DNA from: Sunxiuqinia sp963677175
GTDB lineage: Bacteria; Bacteroidota; Bacteroidia; Bacteroidales; Prolixibacteraceae
Assembly (NCBI GenBank): GCA_963677175.2
Contig: CAXXES010000004.1
Location: 868,001-932,000 of the forward strand
DNA length: 64,000 bases
Direction: 5' to 3'
Numbering within the stretch: the stretch's first letter is position 1; each line of letters starts with the position of its first letter. Position numbers and translations under genes: made by a program. The notes beneath the pieces were generated by a model, which made no database searches, was not told the origin of the DNA, and worked only from the letters and a program-made list of their open reading frames with translations. Positions 9,369 to 17,748 of this stretch are shown one piece after another.

Positions 9369-9376
9369 CAAAATTA
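9369..9376 (-). promoter_or_regulatory. Candidate promoter -7 box for the mutL operon
   Basis: CAAAATTA on the plus strand is TAATTTTG on the minus strand, matching TAnnTTTG, 25 bp before the start at 9344. No TTTG box was found at the expected distance. Confidence 0.45.
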
Positions 9377-9454
9377 CAAAAATCAAGCCAGACGATGAAG
9401 GGGCTGAAGCAAAAAGTAACCAACGTAAATTCAAGTCACAAATGCGACAACTAG

Positions 9455-10252
9455 TCAATTCAGTTTCCCTCCACATTTTTTACAAAACAAGGCGTCGTTT
9501 TCATGCTTGTCGTGCAGGCAATGCGGGCAAACCTGCGTATTTGTTTGGTTGGATGTTCGGATCATTTCGGCGGTTACAATACCGGTGGGAACGGCAATAA
9601 TGGCATAGCCGGCAATCATTAAGGCACTGGCCAGCAGCTGTCCTGTTGGTGTTTGCGGCGAGATATCGCCATAACCGACCGTAGTCATGGTCACAATAGC
9701 CCAGTAAATACTGGTTGGGATGCTGGTAAAGCCATTTTCTGGTCCTTCAATCAGGTATATTAAGGTGCCAACAATCAGCACCACGTTAATCACGAAGAAA
9801 AGAAACACAAATATTTTTTCGCGGCTGGCTTTCATGGCCAGGCTAAGGTTTTTTCCGGCCATGGTGTAGCGGTTCAGTTTGAAGATCCGGAAGATCCGCA
9901 ACAATCGGATGGCCCGAATCACTGCCAGACTTTGACTGCCGACAAAAATCACGCTCAGGTATGTAGGCATAACGGCAAGAAAATCGATGATGCCATAGAA
10001 GCTGGTCACATACCGGAACGGACGTTTGACAACTAGCACCCGAACAAAGTATTCCGCAGTGAAAATTCCCGTAATCATCCATTCCAGAATTCTTAGTAAA
10101 TCGCTATGCCGGGCATTGATGGAGGGGACGCTTTCGAGCAAAACCAACAGGATACTGATTAAAATAATGACCAGTAAGGCCACATCAAAAAGCTTTCCTT
10201 TTGGGGTGTCAGCTTCAAAAATAATCTCATAAAGTTTCTGTTTCAGGGACAT
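9455..10252 (-). CDS. Voltage-gated potassium channel with C-terminal zinc ribbon
   Basis: A 265-aa six-helix ion channel. Helix S4 carries regularly spaced arginines (VIRAIRLLRIFRIFKL), as in voltage sensors. The pore loop has the potassium selectivity filter TVGYGD after TMT. After S6 the protein ends in a short cytoplasmic tail with two CxxC pairs (CPHCLHDKHENDALFCKKCGG), a rubredoxin-like or zinc-ribbon knuckle. The tail could bind zinc and sense redox or metal state, but that is inference. The ATG at 10252 gives MSLKQKLYEII. The longer frame to 10315 adds a hydrophobic stretch overlapping the divergent comM leader and is unlikely. Confidence 0.9.
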   Translation of the reverse strand: MSLKQKLYEIIFEADTPKGKLFDVALLVIILISILLVLLESVPSINARHSDLLRILEWMITGIFTAEYFVRVLVVKRPFRYVTSFYGIIDFLAVMPTYLSVIFVGSQSLAVIRAIRLLRIFRIFKLNRYTMAGKNLSLAMKASREKIFVFLFFVINVVLIVGTLIYLIEGPENGFTSIPTSIYWAIVTMTTVGYGDISPQTPTGQLLASALMIAGYAIIAVPTGIVTAEMIRTSNQTNTQVCPHCLHDKHENDALFCKKCGGKLN

Positions 10253-10375
10253 GCTCTTTTGATTGGATTCGAGACTAAAGATAAAAAAAATGAACAACAG
10301 ATTTAAAATTTGCAATTCAGTATCAATCGTTGTATTTTTATGTTTTGTCTAAAGATAAGACTAAATTCCACTTCT

Positions 10376-11914
10376 ATGATGATCAAAACCTTTGCTGCAG
10401 CAGTTCATGGTATTGATGCCACTACGATAACTGTTGAAACCGATGTGACCCAGGGGATCAAATTTTTTCTTGTTGGTTTGCCCGATAGTGCTGTAAAAGA
10501 AAGTCAGCAACGTATTGAATCGGCGCTTCGGCTAAATGATTTTAAGTGGCCGCGAAAAAAGATCGTTATCAACATGGCACCGGCCGACATCCGGAAAGAA
10601 GGCTCGGCTTACGATCTACCATTGGCTGTTGCGGTATTGGCGGCTTCGGAACAGCTGGCTCCTGAGAAACTGGAAAGTTACTTGATGATGGGCGAACTTT
10701 CGCTGGATGGAACGTTGCAACCGATCAGGGGAGCCTTGCCCATTGCGATTAAGGCACGTGAAGAAGGTTTTGAGGGCTTTATCTTGCCCAAGCAAAATGC
10801 CCGTGAGGCAGCGGTGGTTGATCAATTGAAAGTGTATGGCGTGGAAAACCTGAGCCAGGTGGTTGACTTTTTTAACGATCGGGTGGAGCTGGAGGAGACG
10901 ATTGTGAATACCCGCGATGAATTTTATAAAAAATTGAACCATACCGATCTGAATTTTTCGGATGTCAAAGGACAGGAAAATGTTAAGCGGGCGCTGGAAA
11001 TCTCTGCCGCCGGCGGACATAATGTCATCATGATTGGTCCTCCGGGGGCCGGCAAAACCATGTTGGCCAAGCGCATTCCCACCATTCTGCCTCCTTTTAC
11101 TTTGCATGAAGCATTGGAAACAACCAAGATCCATTCCGTGGTTGGCAAGATCGATAAAGATACCTCACTGATGACCGAGCGGCCTTTCCGGAGTCCGCAT
11201 CATACCATTTCGGATGTTGCGCTTGTTGGTGGTGGCACTTATCCGCAGCCAGGCGAAATCTCACTGGCCCACAATGGTGTGCTCTTTTTGGATGAATTGC
11301 CGGAATTTAAACGCACGGTGCTTGAGGTTATGCGCCAGCCGCTTGAAGATCGGAAGATCACCATTTCACGGGCGAAAGTGTCGGTAGAATACCCGGCCAG
11401 CCTGATGTTGGTGGCCTCAATGAATCCCTGTCCCTGTGGCTATTACAATCATCCAACCAAAGAATGCGTATGCGCTCCGGGCATGGTTCCCAAGTACCTG
11501 AACAAAATCTCAGGCCCACTGCTCGACCGCATTGATATTCATTTGGAAGTGGTGCCGGTGCCCTTCAAAAAATTGTCGGAGCTGGCGGAGACCGAAAGCA
11601 GCGAAGTCATTCGCGAACGGGTGATTCGTGCCCGCGAGGTCCAATCGAAGCGATACAAGGGGATGGACGGTATTTTTTGTAACGCACAAATGTCGTCACG
11701 CCAAATTCGCGACTACGTGGAGTTGGACGATGCCAGTAACATTTTGCTGAAAAATGCGATGGAAAAGCTGGGTCTGTCGGCCCGGGCTTACGACCGTATT
11801 TTGCGTGTTGCCCGAACCATTGCCGATCTTGAAGCATCGGATCAGGTTGAAGCGCATCATATTTCCGAAGCCATCCAATACCGGAGCTTGGATCGTGAGA
11901 ACTGGGGTAACTGA
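10376..11914 (+). CDS. comM: ComM/YifB family Mg-chelatase-like AAA+ ATPase
   Basis: A 512-aa member of the ComM (YifB) family. In naturally competent bacteria ComM is a helicase that promotes branch migration during integration of transformed DNA. In other species its role is not settled. Domains in order are an N-terminal Lon-S5-like fold (FFLVGLPDSAVKESQQRI, GSAYDLPLA), the AAA+ core with Walker A GPPGAGKT at 221-228 and Walker B VLFLDELPEF, a zinc-like cysteine cluster (CPCGYY...CVCAPG), and the C-terminal Mg-chelatase helical domain. The ATG at 10376 gives the standard N-terminus MMIKTFAAAV. It is transcribed divergently from the ion channel gene. Confidence 0.93.
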   Translation: MMIKTFAAAVHGIDATTITVETDVTQGIKFFLVGLPDSAVKESQQRIESALRLNDFKWPRKKIVINMAPADIRKEGSAYDLPLAVAVLAASEQLAPEKLESYLMMGELSLDGTLQPIRGALPIAIKAREEGFEGFILPKQNAREAAVVDQLKVYGVENLSQVVDFFNDRVELEETIVNTRDEFYKKLNHTDLNFSDVKGQENVKRALEISAAGGHNVIMIGPPGAGKTMLAKRIPTILPPFTLHEALETTKIHSVVGKIDKDTSLMTERPFRSPHHTISDVALVGGGTYPQPGEISLAHNGVLFLDELPEFKRTVLEVMRQPLEDRKITISRAKVSVEYPASLMLVASMNPCPCGYYNHPTKECVCAPGMVPKYLNKISGPLLDRIDIHLEVVPVPFKKLSELAETESSEVIRERVIRAREVQSKRYKGMDGIFCNAQMSSRQIRDYVELDDASNILLKNAMEKLGLSARAYDRILRVARTIADLEASDQVEAHHISEAIQYRSLDRENWGN

Positions 11915-12023
11915 AAAACTTTAATTTTCAGGAATCTCCAACGAATCATTTTTCTTCAGCATGAATAATTTTATCTTGAGCCTGCTTAAGGCATCGTATA
12001 CCAAACAACTTAATGATTGTTAA

Positions 12024-15000
12024 ATGAATCCAATTAACCGTTTAATCACGCTTTTATTCGTCGCGATTCTCATTTGCACATCTTGTGGCGAGAAAAAATC
12101 CAAACAAGTACTAACTGTTGACAGTGGCTTTACGCAATTTGTCAGCAGTTACACCAGCGGAGTTATTTCCTGTAAATCCCCTGTTCTTATTGAATTGGCT
12201 CAAACCCCTGGGAATCCCGGGCAGCCAGGGACAGAAGCTCCGGGCGAATGGATCAGCTTGTCGCCCAAAGTTAAGGGAAAAGTGCAATGGGTAGATAGTC
12301 ACACGCTTGCGTTTTTGCCTATGGAGCAAATAAAATCGGATGCTGAGTATACCGTGACTGTGGCTTTATCCAGGATATTGGATGTCCCCGCTGAATACAA
12401 GACCATGCAATTTACGGTGAGAACGATCAGGCAATCTTTCAGTATCAACAACCTGGCCATTAGAGCCTATAACAACGAAAGCCTGAAGCTCCAGTTCCTT
12501 TCCGGAAATGTGTTTACTTCGGATTGCGCCGACAACAAGCAAGTAGAGTCGATCGTGCAGGTGACGAAAGGGGGGCGACCCCTGCGGTTACTGTGGACAC
12601 ATGATGCTGAAGGGAAGCAGCATTCGTTCCGTGCCGACAGCCTGATTCGTGCCAACGATCCGCAGAAGTTGTTGGTGAAATGGGATGGCACGTCTATAGG
12701 CCAAGATAAAAAAGGTCAGGAAGAGCTGGAATTACCAGCTTTGGACGTCTTCAAGGTGGTGGATGTTCGGGTAGTTCAGCAACCTGAACAGCTCCTGCTA
12801 ATTCGCTTTTCCGACCCGTTGCTGGCGGGGCAAAACTTGGATGGACTGGTACGTATAGATAAAATCGACAACTTGCGCTACCAGCTCGAAAACAATGAAT
12901 TGAAAGTATATATGGCGTCAAGGCTGGCCGGGGAGCATGAAGTTTATATTTCAGCAGGAATAAAAAATGCACTCAACTTCAGATTGAAAGAGCCGTCCTC
13001 GTTGCAAGTTCTGTTTGAGGATATGAAGCCCGCTGTCCGACTGGTCGGGAAAGGAAGTATCCTGCCTTCGTCCGGCGAGCTGATTTTGCCTTTTGAAGCA
13101 GTAAACCTGAAAGCGGTTGACGTGAGTGTTATCAAAATATTTACCAACAACGTTCATCAATTTTTTCAGCAGAATCAATACAAGGGAAACGCTGATCTCA
13201 AACAGGTGGGGCGGTTGGTACTTCAAGAGAAAATTAATTTGAATGTAGCCGCTTTTTCCGAGTTGAAAAATTGGAACACCTATACAGTTGATTTAGCCAG
13301 ACTGGTAAAAATTGAACCGGGTGCCATTTACCGGGTTCAGCTACGCTTTAGAAAGGAAGACTCGCTATACGGACAGGAGCAGAGACAGGAAGCTGGATTG
13401 GTGTCACCGGCTGAACAAGTTGAAGCTGCGCGTGAACTAAAAATAGAAATGGAAAACTGGGATAGGCCCGGCTGGTATTCTGATTATTATTATCCTAATG
13501 GTTTCGATTGGCAGCAACGCGACAACCCGGAACATGTTTCCTATTACAATTCCGAACATTTTATTGCGAAAAACTTGTTTGCTACCGATCTTGGGGTCAT
13601 TGCCAAGGGCGGCACCGCCAATACCATGAATTTTGTGGTAACCAATCTGAAAACGACAGAACCGGAAACTGGAGTCAACCTGGAAATATACAATTTTCAG
13701 AAGCAGCTGATGGAAACAGTCATAACTGGCAGCAATGGAATGGTCAAGGTAGAATTGAAACACAAACCTTTTCTGTTAGTGGCTGAAAAAAACGGACAGT
13801 TTGCCTACCTGCGTCTGGACGACGGCTCGTCGCTTTCGCTCAGTAATTTTGATGTTTCGGGTGAAGTGGTGCAGGAAGGTATTAAGGCATACATTTACGG
13901 TGAGCGCGGCGTTTGGCGCCCCGGCGATAAAATTTACCTCACGTTCATTCTCGAAGATAAACAGCACAACTTGCCCGATAACCATCCGGTAATTTTTGAG
14001 CTGATCAATCCTAAAGGGCAAACGGTCAACCGGCAGGTGAAAACTTCCGGCGAAAATGGCTTTTATTGTTTTACGGCAGAAACCGATTCCGAAGCGCCCA
14101 CCGGAAACTGGAGTGCTTTGCTGAAAGTGGGTGGGCAAACGTTCCGTGAGCGGATCAAAGTAGAAACAGTCAAACCCAACCGGCTGAAAATTGATCTGAA
14201 GTATGAATCGGAACCGCTTTCGATTTATCAGGGTTATGCAAAAGGAACACTGAAATCAGCGTGGCTGCATGGTGGAAAGGCCAGGAACCTGAAAGCCGAA
14301 GTTTCGGTGAGTTTTTCAAAAATGAAAACGGGCTTTAAAGATCTCGTCAACTACAGTTTTGATGATCCGGCTAAGGACTTTTATGCCGAAGAGAAAGAGG
14401 TTTTCAAAGGTCGGGTGAATGAACAGGGCGTAGCAAATATCGATTTCAAATTGCCTGAAATTACATCGGCTCCCGGTATGCTGAATGCTCATTTCAGCAC
14501 GCGGGTATACGAAGAAACCGGTGATTTTAGTATTGATATGAAAACTATTCCGTATGCCTCGTATAGCTCCTTTGTGGGCGTGAAGCTGCCGGCTTCGGAA
14601 TCGAACTGGTACAAAAGCGACACCAACTATCCGCTTGAATTGGTTACGGTGGATTACAAAGGCAATAAAATTGACCGTGAAGGTTTGGAAGTCACCGTTT
14701 ATAAAGTGGATTGGCACTGGTGGTGGGATGCCGGTGAAGATAACCTGGCGCGCTATGTGAATAACTCCTATCAAAAACCAGTGATGCGCACAAGAGTAAA
14801 AACCATCAATGGTGTGGCAAAAGTTCCCTTCGAAATCAAGTATAACGACTGGCACGATAACGGCCGTTATCTGATTCATGTAAAGGATACGGAAAGCGGG
14901 CACAGTACCGGGCTGACTGCTTATTTCTCGAAATGGGGATACTGGGCTGCCGAAGGAATGCAGGGTGCTGCTACCATACTGAACTTTAAAACTGATAAAG

Positions 15001-17582
15001 AAAAATACCAGGTCGGGGAGAAAGTCACGGTCACCATTCCTTCAGGGAAAAATGGGAAGGCGTTGGTTAGTCTTGAAAACGGCTCGAATGTGCTGGATTT
15101 GTTTTGGGTGGAAACCCAGGAGAAAAATACGGTGTTCAGTTTTGAAACCAAAGCAGAAATGGCTCCCAATATTTTCGTGCATGTGTCGCTGATCCAGCCA
15201 CATCAACAGACCTTGAACGATGCTCCAATCCGGCTGTATGGTGTGATCCCGGTTTTTGTTGAAGATCCGTCCACACATTTGGAGCCGCAGCTCAGCATAT
15301 CAGATGAACTGGCGCCTGAAAAAGATTACGAAGTGAACGTGTCGGAAAAGAATGGCAAAAAGATGACTTACACGCTGGCGGTGGTCGATGAAGGTTTGCT
15401 GGACCTGACGCGTTTTGAAACACCCGATCCGTGGCGGGCATTTTATGCGCGGGAAGCCTTGGGCGTAAAAACCTGGGACTTTTATGATGATGTGATTGGT
15501 GCGTACGGAGCCCGGCTGGAACGGGCCTTTGCTGTGGGCGGCGATGAGAATCTGGCGGCTGCCAAACGTAAGAAAGCAAACCGTTTTAAGCCGGTTGTTT
15601 CCTTCGTTGGGCCGTTCACCCTCGAAAAAGGGGAGAGCAAAAAGCACCGTTTGACGATGCCTAACTACGTGGGCGCCGTGCGCGTAATGGCAGTAGCCGG
15701 AAATCAGGGAGCCTACGGGAAAACGGACAAATCGGTGAAAGTGCTGAAACCGTTGATGCTGCTGGCTACTTTGCCTAGGGTGCTTGGCCCGGGCGAAGAA
15801 GTAAAATTGCCGGTCAATGTGTTTGCCATGAAGCCTGATGTGAAAAACGTAAAAGTCAGCATTGAGGTGAATGATTTATTCAGCCCGATGGGCGGAAGCT
15901 CACAAGAGGTTCATTTTACGGAAGTGGGCGACCAGATTGCAGGTTTCAACCTGAAAGTGGCAGAAAAAACAGGGATTGGTAAAGTGAACGTTTTGGCCGA
16001 AAGCGGTAACTATAAAGCCAGCTATGAAATTGAGATTGACGTAAGGCCATCCAACCCGAGGGTGGTGGACGTACAGGAAACAGTGATCGAATCCGGACAG
16101 AAATGGCAAACTTCGGTAAAAGCTCCGGGTATGGAAGGCACCAATTCATCGAGCATCGAACTGTCGGGTATTCCACCTATCGAGCTTAGCCGACGGTTGA
16201 ACTATTTGATTCACTATCCCTACGGATGTATTGAACAGGTAACCTCCGGTATTTTCCCGCAACTCATGCTTGGCCGCCTGATCGAAATCAATCCGGAACA
16301 AAAGCAGGAAATCGAAGGCAACATTCGAGCTACACTCAATTTGTATAACCGTTTCCAGTTGAGTGACGGCAGTTTCGGTTACTGGCCCGGCTCTCGCTAT
16401 TTGTCCGCATGGGGGACCAATTATGCAGGACATTTAATGTTGAAAGCTGAGGAAGCTGGTTATACACTTCCCTTCGGCATGAAAGAAAAATGGCTGAATT
16501 ACCAGAAAAATGCGGCGCGGAACTGGCAACCTTCAAATGAATACGAACGTTCGCCCCTCATTCAGGCTTACCGGCTTTACACCTTGGCTCTTGCTCAATC
16601 GCCCGATTTTGGTGCGATGAACCGCCTGCGTGAAGAAAAACAACTGGCTGCAACGGCGCAATGGCGGCTGGCGGCGGCCTATGCCGCAGCGGGACAACCC
16701 GAAGCAGCCGAAAAAATGATCAACCGGCTGAGTCGTGAAGTGAAACCCTACCGGGAGCTTTCATACACCTACGGTTCCGATGTGCGCGATAAAGCCATGA
16801 TCCTGGAAACATTGGTACTTCTGAAAAAGCATACGGACGCTTTTCCGTTGGTCACCGAACTTTCGGGGCAATTATCGTCGAACGAATGGATGAGCACGCA
16901 AAGTACCGCCTACGCTTTACTGGCCATTTCCGAATTTGCGGGAGGAAGTGATTTGCAGCAAAATCCATTGAAAGCAAAAGTGTCCTTCAACAATAAAAAG
17001 GAACAAAACATTGAATCGAACAAACCAGTTTGGCAGGGTGAAGTTGGTTTAAAAAATGATCAAACGGCTTCAGTTCGTATTGAGAATCAAACTTCTAAAG
17101 TGATGTATGTCCGTATCATGAGCGAAGGCATTCCCATGACTGGGGACACCACTTCGAGCCAGAGTAATTTGTTTATGGAGGTGCGCTACACCGACATGCA
17201 GGGCAAAGAACTTGATCCGGTTCGGCTATCCCAGGGAACCGATTTTGTTGCTGAAATCAGTTTGCACAACCCCGGACAGCGAGGTATTTATAAAGAAATG
17301 GCATTAACTACTATTTTTCCTTCGGGTTGGGAGATCATCAATAGCCGGCTGAATGATGTGGACAGCCCACTGAAAAATGATGTGTACGATTACCAGGATA
17401 TCCGGGACAACCGGGTGCTGACTTACTTCGACCTGAAAGGCAATGAGCGGAAAACGTTCCGCATCGTATTGAACGCGGCTTACGACGGCAAGTTTTACTT
17501 GCCGTCGGTACAGTGCGAAGCGATGTATGATAACCGCATCAACGCCCGGAAGCCCGGGAAATGGGTGGAAGTAGTGAAGTAG
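12024..17582 (+). CDS. Alpha-2-macroglobulin family lipoprotein with intact thioester
   Basis: A 1852-aa bacterial alpha-2-macroglobulin. It has a lipoprotein signal with likely lipidated Cys21 (TSCGEKK). After an N-terminal region comes the macroglobulin beta-sandwich series with the family hallmark YIYGERGVWRPGD, then the bait region. The thioester motif CIEQ is at residues 1402-1405 inside YPYGCIEQVTSG, followed by the helical thioester-containing domain (GSFGYWPG) and a receptor-binding-like C-terminus. Such proteins trap attacking proteases in the periplasm. The gene for penicillin-binding protein 1C follows 166 bp downstream on the same strand, the classic yfhM-pbpC pairing. The pairing suggests protection when the wall is breached and repaired. 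Confidence 0.95.
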   Translation: MNPINRLITLLFVAILICTSCGEKKSKQVLTVDSGFTQFVSSYTSGVISCKSPVLIELAQTPGNPGQPGTEAPGEWISLSPKVKGKVQWVDSHTLAFLPMEQIKSDAEYTVTVALSRILDVPAEYKTMQFTVRTIRQSFSINNLAIRAYNNESLKLQFLSGNVFTSDCADNKQVESIVQVTKGGRPLRLLWTHDAEGKQHSFRADSLIRANDPQKLLVKWDGTSIGQDKKGQEELELPALDVFKVVDVRVVQQPEQLLLIRFSDPLLAGQNLDGLVRIDKIDNLRYQLENNELKVYMASRLAGEHEVYISAGIKNALNFRLKEPSSLQVLFEDMKPAVRLVGKGSILPSSGELILPFEAVNLKAVDVSVIKIFTNNVHQFFQQNQYKGNADLKQVGRLVLQEKINLNVAAFSELKNWNTYTVDLARLVKIEPGAIYRVQLRFRKEDSLYGQEQRQEAGLVSPAEQVEAARELKIEMENWDRPGWYSDYYYPNGFDWQQRDNPEHVSYYNSEHFIAKNLFATDLGVIAKGGTANTMNFVVTNLKTTEPETGVNLEIYNFQKQLMETVITGSNGMVKVELKHKPFLLVAEKNGQFAYLRLDDGSSLSLSNFDVSGEVVQEGIKAYIYGERGVWRPGDKIYLTFILEDKQHNLPDNHPVIFELINPKGQTVNRQVKTSGENGFYCFTAETDSEAPTGNWSALLKVGGQTFRERIKVETVKPNRLKIDLKYESEPLSIYQGYAKGTLKSAWLHGGKARNLKAEVSVSFSKMKTGFKDLVNYSFDDPAKDFYAEEKEVFKGRVNEQGVANIDFKLPEITSAPGMLNAHFSTRVYEETGDFSIDMKTIPYASYSSFVGVKLPASESNWYKSDTNYPLELVTVDYKGNKIDREGLEVTVYKVDWHWWWDAGEDNLARYVNNSYQKPVMRTRVKTINGVAKVPFEIKYNDWHDNGRYLIHVKDTESGHSTGLTAYFSKWGYWAAEGMQGAATILNFKTDKEKYQVGEKVTVTIPSGKNGKALVSLENGSNVLDLFWVETQEKNTVFSFETKAEMAPNIFVHVSLIQPHQQTLNDAPIRLYGVIPVFVEDPSTHLEPQLSISDELAPEKDYEVNVSEKNGKKMTYTLAVVDEGLLDLTRFETPDPWRAFYAREALGVKTWDFYDDVIGAYGARLERAFAVGGDENLAAAKRKKANRFKPVVSFVGPFTLEKGESKKHRLTMPNYVGAVRVMAVAGNQGAYGKTDKSVKVLKPLMLLATLPRVLGPGEEVKLPVNVFAMKPDVKNVKVSIEVNDLFSPMGGSSQEVHFTEVGDQIAGFNLKVAEKTGIGKVNVLAESGNYKASYEIEIDVRPSNPRVVDVQETVIESGQKWQTSVKAPGMEGTNSSSIELSGIPPIELSRRLNYLIHYPYGCIEQVTSGIFPQLMLGRLIEINPEQKQEIEGNIRATLNLYNRFQLSDGSFGYWPGSRYLSAWGTNYAGHLMLKAEEAGYTLPFGMKEKWLNYQKNAARNWQPSNEYERSPLIQAYRLYTLALAQSPDFGAMNRLREEKQLAATAQWRLAAAYAAAGQPEAAEKMINRLSREVKPYRELSYTYGSDVRDKAMILETLVLLKKHTDAFPLVTELSGQLSSNEWMSTQSTAYALLAISEFAGGSDLQQNPLKAKVSFNNKKEQNIESNKPVWQGEVGLKNDQTASVRIENQTSKVMYVRIMSEGIPMTGDTTSSQSNLFMEVRYTDMQGKELDPVRLSQGTDFVAEISLHNPGQRGIYKEMALTTIFPSGWEIINSRLNDVDSPLKNDVYDYQDIRDNRVLTYFDLKGNERKTFRIVLNAAYDGKFYLPSVQCEAMYDNRINARKPGKWVEVVK

Positions 17583-17730
17583 CGGAGGGCAGGGAGTAAG
17601 GGACGAGGAGCATGGAGAGAAAGATCCGGGAAAATGACGGTAAAGGAGTCCTCCTGAACTTGTTTCAGGGGTTCTGTCTCGCCTGGGACAGGCCGTGAAA
17701 AGAGATCAGGCTGACGGGGACTCAGGTGTG
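17583..17730. repeat. Intergenic purine-rich tract and palindromic element between A2M and pbpC
   Basis: The 166-bp spacer begins with a purine-rich, loosely 7-bp-spaced GGA-type tract (17583-17625). It then contains a short palindrome, CCTGAACTTGTTTCAGG, at about 17653-17669, and a second hairpin built on CTGTC/GGACAG. The palindrome resembles a small intergenic element I recall as common in Bacteroidota genomes. No promoter box was found. The hairpins may modulate read-through from the A2M gene into pbpC. Confidence 0.45.
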
Positions 17731-17748
17731 ATGACTAAAAAGTAAGCA

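Noticed and set aside
10616..11134. 172-aa minus-strand frame inside comM
   Set aside because: It overlaps the well-supported comM on the other strand and shows no domain pattern.
13437..13763. Minus-strand frames inside the alpha-2-macroglobulin gene
   Set aside because: The plus-strand gene is continuous with all family motifs. The reverse frames are chance products of its codon use.
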